Shown here piece by piece: positions 34,297 through 42,610 of a DNA stretch of 64,000 bases. The DNA is from Sphingobium sp. Z007. Its GTDB lineage: Bacteria > Pseudomonadota > Alphaproteobacteria > Sphingomonadales > Sphingomonadaceae. The notes below the pieces were generated by a model that worked only from the letters and a program-made list of their open reading frames with translations, ran no database searches and was not told the DNA's origin. Position 1 is the first letter of the stretch, and each line of letters starts with the position of its first letter. The position numbers were made by a program, and so were the translations under genes. The stretch is from the NCBI RefSeq assembly GCF_900013425.1, contig NZ_FBXK01000001.1:656001-720000 (forward strand). The letters run 5' to 3'.

Positions 34297-35024
34297 GCGG
34301 CCGGCTGTCAGGCAAGGTCGCGCTGGTGACCGCGGCGGCACGCGGCATCGGCCGGGCGACGGCGGAGCGCTTCGTGGCGGAAGGGGCGCATGTGATCGCG
34401 ACTGACAGGGACCGCGACGCGCTCGAAGGGTTGGAGGGCTGCGACCTGCGCGCGCTCGACGTGACCGACGGCGCGGCGGTGCGGGCGCTGGCGGCGCAGG
34501 TCGGCGCGGTCGACATCCTCGCCAATATCGCGGGCGTGGTCCATGCCGGCAGCATCCTCGACTGTCCGCAGGAGGATTGGGATTTCGCCCTGTCGCTCAA
34601 CATGACGGCCATGTATCACACGATCCGCGCCTGTCTGCCGGGGATGGTGGAAAAGGGCGCGGGCGCGATCGTCAACATGTCCTCCATCGCCAGTTCGGTG
34701 AAGGGCATCCCCAACCGCTTCGCCTATGGCGCCAGCAAGGCCGGCGTCATCGGCCTGACCAAGGCGGTTGCCGCCGATTTCGTCGGGCAGGGGATACGCT
34801 GCAACTGCATCTGCCCCGGCACGATCGACACGCCTTCGCTCCAACAGCGCTTGCATGACACCGGCGATTATGCGGCGGCACAGGCGGCGTTCGCCGCGCG
34901 CCAGCCGATGGGGCGTTTGGGCCGGGCGGAGGAGATTGCCGCGCTGGTGCTGTATCTCGCCAGCGACGAAGCGTCCTTCACCACCGGCGCGGTCCATGTG
35001 ATCGACGGCGGGTGGGTCAACTGA
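34293..35024 (+). CDS. SDR dehydrogenase, probable 2-keto-3-deoxy-L-fuconate dehydrogenase
   Basis: A 243-residue classical SDR. The cofactor motif is TAAARGIG (13-20), NIAG is at 78-81, the catalytic Ser lies in NMSSIASS and the YxxxK pair is Tyr145/Lys149 in FAYGASK. The C-terminus ends HVIDGGWVN. Motifs such as TAAARGIGRATAERFVAEGAHVIATD fit the subgroup that oxidises 2-keto-3-deoxy-L-fuconate at C4 in the non-phosphorylating fucose route. Gene order (permease, aldose dehydrogenase, dehydratase, SDR, mutarotase) supports this. The following hydrolase that would split the diketo acid to pyruvate and lactate is not in the window. It overlaps both neighbours. Confidence 0.82.
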   Translation: MSGRLSGKVALVTAAARGIGRATAERFVAEGAHVIATDRDRDALEGLEGCDLRALDVTDGAAVRALAAQVGAVDILANIAGVVHAGSILDCPQEDWDFALSLNMTAMYHTIRACLPGMVEKGAGAIVNMSSIASSVKGIPNRFAYGASKAGVIGLTKAVAADFVGQGIRCNCICPGTIDTPSLQQRLHDTGDYAAAQAAFAARQPMGRLGRAEEIAALVLYLASDEASFTTGAVHVIDGGWVN

Positions 35025-35368
35025 TGCGGCACGTCCTGCTGATCGACCTGGCCGACGAGGCCGACGCCATCGCCCAATATGAGGCGTGGCATGCATCCGG
35101 CGCGCTGCCGCCCGCAATCGGCGCCAGCATCCGCGCGGCCGACATCACTGCCATGGACATCTACCGCAGCGGCAATCGCCTCGTCATGCTGATGGAAACC
35201 GGCCCCGGTTTCGACCCTTTGGCCAAGGCCGCCGCCGACGCGGCCGATCCGGCGGTGCAGGCGTGGGAAGCGCAGATGAGCGCTGTGCAGCGCCCGCTCC
35301 CCTGGGCGCTGCCCGACGCTAAATGGACCCCGACGACCCGCATCTTCTCCCTCGACGAACAACCCTGA
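35024..35368 (+). CDS. Sugar mutarotase, RhaM/L-fucose mutarotase type
   Basis: Starts at ATG 35024, overlapping the SDR stop as TGATG (a GTG at 35012 is also in frame). The 114-residue protein has the L-rhamnose mutarotase fold pattern: DEADAIAQYEAWHASGALPPAIGASIRAADITAMDIYRSGNRLVMLMET, then QAWEAQMSAVQRPLPW. His and Trp in the YEAWH segment and the Pro-Trp pair near the end are the conserved pocket residues. It would interconvert alpha- and beta-fucopyranose for the dehydrogenase that uses one anomer. Rhamnose is an alternative substrate, but the operon is for fucose. Confidence 0.82.
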   Translation: MRHVLLIDLADEADAIAQYEAWHASGALPPAIGASIRAADITAMDIYRSGNRLVMLMETGPGFDPLAKAAADAADPAVQAWEAQMSAVQRPLPWALPDAKWTPTTRIFSLDEQP

Positions 35369-35379
35369 AAGGCCCCTCG

Positions 35380-36987
35380 ATGACCTTCACCCGGACCCTG
35401 GTCGCCGCCTCCCTACTGCTCGCCACCCCCGCGCTGGCGCAGGGCGACACGCCCCATATCGCAACCAAAGCCGGCCGCCACGCGCTGATCGTGGACGGCG
35501 CGCCCTTCCTGATCTTGGGTGGGCAGGTGAACAATAGCAGCAATTATGCCGCGCCGCTGGCAAAGGTTTGGCCGGTGCTGGACCGGATCGGCGCGAACAC
35601 GGTCGAAGCGCCGATCGCCTGGGAGCAGGTCGAGCCGCAGGAGGGTAGGTTCGATTTCAGCTTCGTCCAGACGTTGCTGGACGAAGCGCGCAAGCATGAC
35701 AAGCGCATCGTCCTGTTGTGGTTCGGCGCGTGGAAGAATACCGGCCTGTCCTATACGCCCGCCTGGGTGAAGCTCGACAATCGCCGTTTCCCGCGGATGA
35801 AGACTAAGGACGGGCAGGATCATGGCGTCCTCTCGCCCCATGGCGCGGCGACGCTGGCGGCGGACAAGCGCGCCTTCATGGCGCTGATGACCCATATTCG
35901 CGACCATGACGCCCAGAATACGATCATTCTGGTCCAGCCGGAAAATGAGGTCGGCAGCTACAAGAACCCCCGCGACTATAGCGCGGCGGCGCAGACATTG
36001 TTCGATGGTCCGGTGCCCGCGGCGCTGACCAGGGCGTTGAAGAAGTCGGCCGGCACCTGGGCGAGCGTATTCGGCGACGCGGCCGATCGCGCCTTCAACA
36101 CCTGGCATACCGCCCGCTATATCGAAGCGCTGGCCAGCGCGGGCAAGGCGATCAAGCCGCTGCCCATGTATGTGAACGCGGCGCTGGGCGACCCCTTCGC
36201 CAAGCCCGACCCGCAAGCGCTGTCTAGCGGCGGACCGCAGGGCGATGTGATCGACATCTGGAAGGCCGCGGCTCCCTCGGTCGATTTTGCCGCGCCCGAT
36301 ATTTACGATCGGGCCAGCCGCAACGTCTTCAAGCATCTCGATCTCTACACCCGGCCCGACAATGCGCTGATGGTCCCGGAAATCGGCAATGCGGCGGAAT
36401 ATGCCCGCTATTTCTGGGCGGCGCTGGGGCGCGGCGCGATCGGTTTTTCGCCGTTCGGCATGGATGACACGGATTATTATAATTATCCGCTGGGCGCCAA
36501 ACGGCTGGACGAAGCCACGCTGGACGCCTTCGCGCAGAAATATCGGGCCTTGGCGTCGGCCCCTTGGGCCAAAATCGCCTTCGATCATCCGGTCTGGGGC
36601 GCGGCCAAGCCCGACGACGGCGCGCCGGTCAGCACGCAAATGGGCGACTGGACCATCACCGCCAGCTTTGGCCAATGGCAATTCGGCCAGCGCGAATGGT
36701 TCCCCAAGGCAGACCTGCCGGCCTGGGCGACCGAGCAGACCGGCGGCGCGGTGGTCGCGCAATTGTCGGCCAACGAATTTCTCTTCACCGGCGACCATGT
36801 CCGCCTGCACTTCGCGTCCAAGGCTGGCAGCGCGCCGGGCGGGATGATCGTCAAGGTGGAGGAGGGGCATTTCGACAAGGGCGCATGGGTCATGGACCGC
36901 GTGTGGAACGGCGACCAGACCGATTATGGCGTGAATCTCGTCGACAAACCGGTATGGATCAAAGTGACGATGGGCCGCTATCGCTAA
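35380..36987 (+). CDS. Glycoside hydrolase family 35 beta-galactosidase with DUF5597-like C-terminus
   Basis: Start ATG 35380 (MTFTRTLVAASLLLATPALAQ) gives a clean signal peptide; the preceding in-frame codons lie in the mutarotase gene. The 535-residue enzyme has the GH35/GH42-clan barrel: FLILGGQVNNSSNYAAPLAKVWPVLDRIGANTVEAPIAWEQVEPQEGRFDF, acid/base Glu in LVQPENEVGSY and a later nucleophile candidate Glu in MVPEIGNAAEYARYF. The C-terminal beta domain (TITASFGQWQFGQREWFP) matches the DUF5597-type domain seen with such enzymes. It would remove beta-galactose from xyloglucan or galactan oligosaccharides. It ends the fucose operon and overlaps the convergent LacI gene by 29 bp. Confidence 0.85.
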   Translation: MTFTRTLVAASLLLATPALAQGDTPHIATKAGRHALIVDGAPFLILGGQVNNSSNYAAPLAKVWPVLDRIGANTVEAPIAWEQVEPQEGRFDFSFVQTLLDEARKHDKRIVLLWFGAWKNTGLSYTPAWVKLDNRRFPRMKTKDGQDHGVLSPHGAATLAADKRAFMALMTHIRDHDAQNTIILVQPENEVGSYKNPRDYSAAAQTLFDGPVPAALTRALKKSAGTWASVFGDAADRAFNTWHTARYIEALASAGKAIKPLPMYVNAALGDPFAKPDPQALSSGGPQGDVIDIWKAAAPSVDFAAPDIYDRASRNVFKHLDLYTRPDNALMVPEIGNAAEYARYFWAALGRGAIGFSPFGMDDTDYYNYPLGAKRLDEATLDAFAQKYRALASAPWAKIAFDHPVWGAAKPDDGAPVSTQMGDWTITASFGQWQFGQREWFPKADLPAWATEQTGGAVVAQLSANEFLFTGDHVRLHFASKAGSAPGGMIVKVEEGHFDKGAWVMDRVWNGDQTDYGVNLVDKPVWIKVTMGRYR

Positions 36988-38020
36988 TATCGGCGGGCGG
37001 GGCGCTAGACTGGGCAGGCACCAGCGACAGGGCAGGGCTGTCCAGCTCGCAGGGCGCCTGTCCTTCGATCAGGTCGATCAGGTGGCGAGTCGCCATTTCC
37101 GCCATGTCGCCGAACGGCCGTGCGACGGTGGTGAGCGAAGGGGTCAGCATCTCCGCCACGATGCTGCCATCGAAGCCCACCACCGACAGCGCGCCGGGCA
37201 CCGCGATGCCATGTTCAGCCGCGACCTTCAGCACGCCCGCCGCCATGATGTCATTGGCCGCGAAGATGGCGGTGGGCGCAGGTGACGCGGCAAGCAGCCG
37301 ACTGGCCGCCGCCATCCCCGCGGCCAGGCTATAGTCGCCCTCCACCTCCACCGGCGGCGCAACGCCCGCCTGCGCCAGCGCCTCGACAAAGCCCGCGCGC
37401 CGCTCGATCGCCGAAATCATATCCTGCGGCCCGGTAATCATCGCGATCCGCCGGTGCCCCAGCGCCAGCAGGTGGCGCCCCACATCCCCCGCCGCCTGCC
37501 GCTCGCGCGACAGCAACACCGCGCCATAGCCCTCGATCGGCACCGCCGAAATCGCGACCGCCGGGATATGGTCGCCCTGTAGCGCCGCCGGCAGCCCCGC
37601 CATGTCGGACACCGGCGGCATCACCACCAGCCCGTCCACCCGCGCGCGCCGGCAAAAGCCCAGCACATCGCGCGCTGCGCCAGGATCGCCGACCGGCACG
37701 CTATGGCAGATCACCTCATAGCCGCCCCGCGTCGCTGCGCGCCCCACGCCGCGCTGCACGCTGTCCAGAACCAGCGCGTTGCGATCATTATGCACCATGC
37801 CGATCAGGAAGGACCGCCCCTTGGCCAACGCACGGGCGCGCAGGCTAGGCCGGAAATTAAGCGCGTCGATCGCGCTTTGAATGCGTGCGCGCGTCTCCTT
37901 GTTGACGTTGGGCGACTGGTTGAGCACCCGCGACACGGTGCGGATCGACACGCCTGCCAGCGCCGCCACATCGACGATCGTGGGTTCATTGCCGCCAGTG
38001 CTGGGTCCATGATCGGGCAT
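36959..38020 (-). CDS. LacI-family transcriptional regulator (probable hexuronate regulator)
   Basis: Start ATG 38020 (MPDHGPSTGGNEPTIVDVAALAGVS) is the closest to the helix-turn-helix. The DNA-binding part is TIVDVAALAGVSIRTVSRVLNQSPNVNKETRARI, with hinge RPSLRARALAKGRS. The effector domain has FLIGMVHNDRNALVLDSVQRG, VDGLVVMPPVSD, GHRRIAMITG and IFAANDIMAAGVLKVAAE. The 353-residue protein lies 63 bp downstream of uxaC on the same strand, so it probably senses a uronate intermediate and represses at the palindrome 39549-39568. Control of the GH genes on its other side is also possible. Confidence 0.92.
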   Translation of the reverse strand: MPDHGPSTGGNEPTIVDVAALAGVSIRTVSRVLNQSPNVNKETRARIQSAIDALNFRPSLRARALAKGRSFLIGMVHNDRNALVLDSVQRGVGRAATRGGYEVICHSVPVGDPGAARDVLGFCRRARVDGLVVMPPVSDMAGLPAALQGDHIPAVAISAVPIEGYGAVLLSRERQAAGDVGRHLLALGHRRIAMITGPQDMISAIERRAGFVEALAQAGVAPPVEVEGDYSLAAGMAAASRLLAASPAPTAIFAANDIMAAGVLKVAAEHGIAVPGALSVVGFDGSIVAEMLTPSLTTVARPFGDMAEMATRHLIDLIEGQAPCELDSPALSLVPAQSSAPPADISDSGPSSL

Positions 38021-38083
38021 GACGGCTTTCCTGGGCAATGTCGGGACGCCGCCTGCTCTATGCGAGCGCGAGCGTCCTGACAA

Positions 38084-39529
38084 TCACGCCGCGCTGGCCA
38101 GCGACCGCGCCGGCGCGTCAGGCAGGCGGTACGCCTTGCGCACCAGATTAAAGGTCAGGTCCACCGCCAACTCCTGCGCCTCCCATTCCCGCAGCCGCCC
38201 CTCCGCCACCAGTCGCGCCAGGAAGGCGCAATCGACCCGCCGGGCGACATCATGCCGCGCCGGGATCGACAGGAAAGCGCGGGTATCGTCGTTGAACCCG
38301 ACCGTGTTGTAGAATCCCGCCGTCTCCGTCGTCATCTCGCGAAACCGCATCATGCCTTCGGGGCTGTCATGGAACCACCAGGCCGGCCCCAGCTTCAGGC
38401 AGGGATAATGGCCCGCCAGCGGCGCGAGTTCGCGGGCATAGCTGCTTTCATCCAGCGTGAAGAGAATGATCGACAGCGCCGCTTCATTGCCGAACCGGTC
38501 CAGCAGCGGCTTCAATCCCCCGACATAATCGGTGCGCGAGGGGATGTCGGCGCCCTTGTCGCGGCCATAGGCGCGGTGCAGCCACGCATTATGGTTGCGG
38601 CAGGCGCCGGGGTGAATCTGCATCACCAGCCCGTCGTCCAAGCTGAGCCGCGCCATTTCGGTCAGCATCTGCGCGCGGAACAACTCTGCGTCCTGCGCCG
38701 TCCACGCTTTGCCGATGATGCGGTCGAAAAGGGCGGCGGCGTCCGCATCGGACAGGTTCGCCGTCCGCGCGCTTTGATGGCCGTGGTCGGTGGAGGTCGC
38801 GCCCATGGCGATGAAATCTTGCCGCCGCTTGGCATGGGCGCGCAGATAGCCCCGCCATGTCAGCACATCCTCCCCGGTCAGGTCCGCGAAGGCGGCCAGG
38901 CTGGGGTGAAAATCCTCATGCTCTGGGTCGACCACGGCGTCGGGGCGATAGGCGGTCACGACCTGCCCGCCCCAGCCCGACGCGCGGATCGCCTGATGAT
39001 GGTCCAGCCGCTCATGCGCGCCTTCGGTCGTGGCGATCAGTTCGATATTGAAGCGGTCGAACAGCGCCCGCGGGTGAAAGGCCGGGGTCGCAAGTAGTTC
39101 GCCGATTCGGTCATAATAATGGTCGGCGCTCGCTTCGGACAGGATGACATCGAACCCGAAAACCTCGGCAAAGACGTGGTCCAGCCACAGGCGGGACGGG
39201 GTGCCGCGGAACAGATGCTGGTTGCACGCGAAGATGCGCCAGGCCGTGCGCGGATCGGCGTCGCCCGGCACGCCATGGGCGGGCACGCCCAGATCCTCCA
39301 GCTTCACCCCCTGGCTGTAGAGCATCCTGTAGAGATAATGATCCGGCGCCAGCAACAGCGCGGTCGCATTGTCCCACGCATCATTGGTTGCAAACCAGGC
39401 AGGGTCGGTATGGCCATGCGGGCTGACGATCGGCAGCGCGGCGATGCTGTCGTACAGCGAACGGGCGATCGCGCGCGTGCCGGGGTCCGCCGGAAAAAGC
39501 CGGTTCGGGTCGAGCGCAAGATGGGTCAT
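38084..39529 (-). CDS. uxaC: Glucuronate/galacturonate isomerase
   Basis: Start ATG 39529 (MTHLALDPNRLFPADPGTRAIARSLYDSI) fits the family N-terminus. The 481-residue enzyme has the metal-binding HGHTDPAWFA, then LYRMLYSQGVKLEDLG, ACNQHLFRGTPSRLWLDHVF, TTEGAHERLDHH and the late block GFNDDTRAFLSIPARHDVARRVDCAFLARLV. These are standard for UxaC (amidohydrolase superfamily). It converts D-glucuronate to D-fructuronate and D-galacturonate to D-tagaturonate in the cytoplasm. Transcribed divergently from uxaA across the palindromic operator, with the LacI gene downstream. Confidence 0.95.
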   Translation of the reverse strand: MTHLALDPNRLFPADPGTRAIARSLYDSIAALPIVSPHGHTDPAWFATNDAWDNATALLLAPDHYLYRMLYSQGVKLEDLGVPAHGVPGDADPRTAWRIFACNQHLFRGTPSRLWLDHVFAEVFGFDVILSEASADHYYDRIGELLATPAFHPRALFDRFNIELIATTEGAHERLDHHQAIRASGWGGQVVTAYRPDAVVDPEHEDFHPSLAAFADLTGEDVLTWRGYLRAHAKRRQDFIAMGATSTDHGHQSARTANLSDADAAALFDRIIGKAWTAQDAELFRAQMLTEMARLSLDDGLVMQIHPGACRNHNAWLHRAYGRDKGADIPSRTDYVGGLKPLLDRFGNEAALSIILFTLDESSYARELAPLAGHYPCLKLGPAWWFHDSPEGMMRFREMTTETAGFYNTVGFNDDTRAFLSIPARHDVARRVDCAFLARLVAEGRLREWEAQELAVDLTFNLVRKAYRLPDAPARSLASAA

Positions 39530-39548
39530 GACATCATCTCCTTGGGAC

Positions 39549-39568
39549 TTGTGCCAGCGTTGGCACAA
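39549..39568. promoter_or_regulatory. Perfect palindromic operator between uxaC and uxaA
   Basis: TTGTGCCAGCGTTGGCACAA: 8-bp perfect arms with a 4-bp centre, a classic LacI-family operator shape. It lies 20 bp upstream of uxaC and 16 bp upstream of uxaA, so one site can repress both. The LacI-family gene downstream of uxaC is the obvious binder. Confidence 0.8.
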
Positions 39569-39584
39569 ATGCTATCACCGCGCA

Positions 39585-41111
39585 ATGGAGACGATGACAG
39601 CCCCCCCGAAACCGACCCTGGAAACCCTGCCCGATGCGGTCCAGATCGCGCCGGACGACGATGTCGCCATGGCGTTGCGCGCCTTGGAGGCAGGCGAAAC
39701 CATTCATGTCGCCGGACACCCGATCGACGTCACTGAGCCGATCGGCAGCGGCCACAAGGTCGCCCTGCGCCCGATCGCGGTGGGCGAACCCATCCGCCGC
39801 TATGGCTGGCCGATCGGCAGCGCGACTCGGGCGATCGGGGCGGGCAGCCATGTCCACAGCCACAACCTCCACACCAATTTGAAGGCGGAAGAGCCGTACA
39901 GCTTCGTGCCCCTGCCTCCTGGCGATCCAGCGCCCGCCGACACGCGCTGGCGGTTCGACGGCTATCGCCGCGCCGACGGCAGCGTCGGCACGCGTAACGA
40001 GATATGGGTCATCCCCACCGTTGGCTGCGTCGCCCGCACCGCGGAACGGATCGCCAAGCAGGCCGCGGACCGCCATGCCGGGCGGATCGATGCCGTGCTG
40101 GCCTTTCCGCATCCGCTGGGCTGTTCGCAGCTGGGCGACGATCTCGACGCCACAGCACGGCTGCTGGCGGCGCTGGCCGCCAATCCCAATGCCGGCGGCG
40201 TCTTGCTGATCGGCCTGGGCTGCGAAGAGAACCAGCTCGCCGCGCTGCTGGCGCGCATCCCCGCCGAACGGCGCGACCGCGTCCGCAGCGTCGGGGCGCA
40301 GATCAGCGCCGACGAATATGCAGCGGCGGAAAGCGCGATAGACGAACTGGTCGCCATCGCCGCGCAGGATCAGCGCACATCGGTCGATATCGGTGCGCTG
40401 CGCCTCGGCCTCAAATGCGGCGGCTCCGACGGACTGAGCGGCATCACCGCCAACCCGCTGATCGGTCGCGTCGCCGATGTCGTGACGGCCGCGGGTGGGC
40501 AGGCGATCCTGACCGAAATCCCGGAGATTTTCGGCGCGGAACGCCTGCTGATGCAGCGTGCGGCGGACGAACCGGTGTTTGATGCGCTCGTCGCGCTGGT
40601 CAACCGCTTCAAACGCTATTTCATCGACCATGGCGAACCGATTTCCGAAAATCCCAGCCCCGGCAATGTCGCGGGCGGCATCACTACGCTGGAAGAAAAA
40701 TCGCTGGGCGCAGTGCAGAAGGGCGGCCATGCGACGCTCACCGACGTCCTCGCCTATGGCGAAACTTTGCGTCGTCCGGGCCTGACCCTGCTGGAGGCGC
40801 CGGGCAATGACGCGGTATCGACCACCGCGCTGGCGGCGGCCGGGGCAACGATGACGCTTTTTTCCACCGGGCGCGGCACGCCGCTCGGCAGTCCGGTCCC
40901 GACGCTCAAACTCGCCACCAACCACGACTTGGCCCGGCGCAAGCCCGGCTGGATCGATTTCGACGCCGCCCAAGTGTTGGATGACGGCCTGGACGTTACC
41001 ACCGACGCCCTCATGGCGCGCATCTGCGCCATCGCGTCGGGCGAACCCGCGCGCAACGAGCAGAATGACGAACGCGACATCGCCATCTGGAAGCGCGGCG
41101 TCACCCTCTGA
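39585..41111 (+). CDS. uxaA: Altronate dehydratase, full length
   Basis: Read from ATG 39585 (METMTAPPKPTLETL); ATG 39594 is also possible. The 508-residue protein has both parts of UxaA: the SAF domain (DDDVAMALRALEAGETIHV, GSGHKVALRPIAVGEPIRRYGWPIG, HVHSHNLHTN) and the catalytic domain. The latter has DGSVGTRNEIWVIPTVGCVART, FPHPLGCSQLGDD, IGLGCEENQ, LKCGGSDGLSGITANPLIG, EIPEIFGAE and GGITTLEEKSLGAVQKGGHA. It dehydrates D-altronate to 2-keto-3-deoxy-gluconate with an iron-dependent site. It contrasts with the split SAF/large-subunit paralogue at 31826-34296. Directly after the operator and before the oxidoreductase, 20 bp away. Confidence 0.92.
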   Translation: METMTAPPKPTLETLPDAVQIAPDDDVAMALRALEAGETIHVAGHPIDVTEPIGSGHKVALRPIAVGEPIRRYGWPIGSATRAIGAGSHVHSHNLHTNLKAEEPYSFVPLPPGDPAPADTRWRFDGYRRADGSVGTRNEIWVIPTVGCVARTAERIAKQAADRHAGRIDAVLAFPHPLGCSQLGDDLDATARLLAALAANPNAGGVLLIGLGCEENQLAALLARIPAERRDRVRSVGAQISADEYAAAESAIDELVAIAAQDQRTSVDIGALRLGLKCGGSDGLSGITANPLIGRVADVVTAAGGQAILTEIPEIFGAERLLMQRAADEPVFDALVALVNRFKRYFIDHGEPISENPSPGNVAGGITTLEEKSLGAVQKGGHATLTDVLAYGETLRRPGLTLLEAPGNDAVSTTALAAAGATMTLFSTGRGTPLGSPVPTLKLATNHDLARRKPGWIDFDAAQVLDDGLDVTTDALMARICAIASGEPARNEQNDERDIAIWKRGVTL

Positions 41112-41131
41112 CCTTCTTGCAGGATCATGCC

Positions 41132-42607
41132 ATGACCCGATTGTCGCCCGACACTTTAGGCGTGCTGCCCGCCGCCGTCGCCCGCCCCTCCTACGACCGC
41201 TCGCAGGTGAAAGCCGGCGTCGTGCATCTGGGCATCGGCGCGTTCCATCGGGCGCATCAGGCGGTGATGGTCGACGATGTGCTGGGCGCGGGCGAGCTGC
41301 GCTGGGGCATCCGCGCGGTATCGCTGCGTTCGCCCGCCGTGCGCGACCAGATGGTGCCGCAGGACGGCCTCTACCATCTGCTGGTGCGCGACGGCGCTGA
41401 TGTCGCGACCCGCCTGATCGGCGCAGTGCTGGATGTCACCGTCGCGCGCGAAGACCCCGCCGCCGTGGTCGCGATGCTGGCTGACGCCGACACCCATATC
41501 GTCACCCTGACCGTGACGGAGAAGGGCTATAAGCTCGATCCCGCGACCGGCGCGCTGCTGGCGGACGATGCCGATCTGGCCGCCGATCTCGCCAGCCTCG
41601 CCGCGCCGCTTACCGCACCCGGCTTTCTGGTGGCGGCGCTGGCGCAGCGGCGGGCCAAGCGATTGCCGCCTTTCACTGCCATCTCGTGCGACAATCTGCC
41701 GCGTAACGGCCACAGGCTGCGCGGCGCAGTGATCGCGCTCGCCCAGCGGCACGATCCGGCGCTGGCGGACTGGATCGCGGAGGAAGGCGCTTTTCCCGAA
41801 ACCATGGTCGACCGCATCGTCCCCGCCACGACTGCGGAGGATATCGCCGCCTTCGCCCGCGAGTATGGCCTTGTCGATCAGGCGCTGGTCAAGAGCGAAC
41901 CCTTCACCCAATGGGTGATCGAGGATCGTTTCTGCGGCCCGCGCCCCGATTTCGGCCCCGGCGTTCAAATCACCGCGGCGGTCGCGCCATGGGAGGAAGC
42001 CAAGCTGCGCCTGCTCAACGGCGCGCATAGCGCCATCGCCTATCTGGGCGGCCTGGCGGGCATCGCGCATGTCCATGAAGCGCTCGAACAACCGGCGATG
42101 CGCGCCTATGTCGAACGACTATGGGATGAAGCGGAAACGACGCTGTCGCCGCCCGCCGAACTGGACATCGCCGCCTACCGCCGCGCCCTGATGGCGCGGT
42201 TCGACAATAGCGCGCTGATGCACCGCACCCAACAGATCGCGATGGACGGATCGCAGAAACTGCCGCAGCGGCTGCTGGCGACGATCGCGGATCGCCGCGC
42301 GGCGGGGCAGGAAATCAGCGCCCTGACCCTGGGCGTCGCCGCGTGGATCAGATGGCAGGCCGGGGTGAATGATCTGGGTCAGTCCCATATCGTGGATGAT
42401 CCCCTCGCTACCCGGATGGCGGCGCTTCTGGCCGGGCAGGACGACGCGGCCGGCCGGGTGCGCGCGATCTTGACGCTTGAGGCTGTCGTACCCCCGGCGC
42501 TGGCGCAGGACACTGCGTTCGCCGCCCTGCTGACCGCGCATCTCTCCAGCCTCGAAGACAAAGGCGCCATGGCCACGCTCATGGCTATGACGCCCCAGCC
42601 GGCCTGA
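41132..42607 (+). CDS. Mannitol dehydrogenase-family hexuronate reductase (UxuB/UxaB role)
   Basis: Start ATG 41132 (MTRLSPDTLGVLPAAVARPSYDR) follows AGGA at 7 nt spacing; an in-frame TTG at 41117 is less likely. The 491-residue protein has GVVHLGIGAFHRAHQAVMVDD (NAD-binding), HIVTLTVTEKGY, FTAISCDNLPRNGH, FPETMVDRIVPATT and the C-terminal KLRLLNGAHSAIAYLGGLAG. These are the long-chain polyol dehydrogenase signatures of fructuronate reductase (UxuB), MtlD-like enzymes and related. Next to uxaC and uxaA the needed reaction is tagaturonate to altronate, so it may work on tagaturonate or on both keto-uronates; no mannonate dehydratase (uxuA) is in the window. Confidence 0.87.
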   Translation: MTRLSPDTLGVLPAAVARPSYDRSQVKAGVVHLGIGAFHRAHQAVMVDDVLGAGELRWGIRAVSLRSPAVRDQMVPQDGLYHLLVRDGADVATRLIGAVLDVTVAREDPAAVVAMLADADTHIVTLTVTEKGYKLDPATGALLADDADLAADLASLAAPLTAPGFLVAALAQRRAKRLPPFTAISCDNLPRNGHRLRGAVIALAQRHDPALADWIAEEGAFPETMVDRIVPATTAEDIAAFAREYGLVDQALVKSEPFTQWVIEDRFCGPRPDFGPGVQITAAVAPWEEAKLRLLNGAHSAIAYLGGLAGIAHVHEALEQPAMRAYVERLWDEAETTLSPPAELDIAAYRRALMARFDNSALMHRTQQIAMDGSQKLPQRLLATIADRRAAGQEISALTLGVAAWIRWQAGVNDLGQSHIVDDPLATRMAALLAGQDDAAGRVRAILTLEAVVPPALAQDTAFAALLTAHLSSLEDKGAMATLMAMTPQPA

Positions 42608-42610
42608 CGA

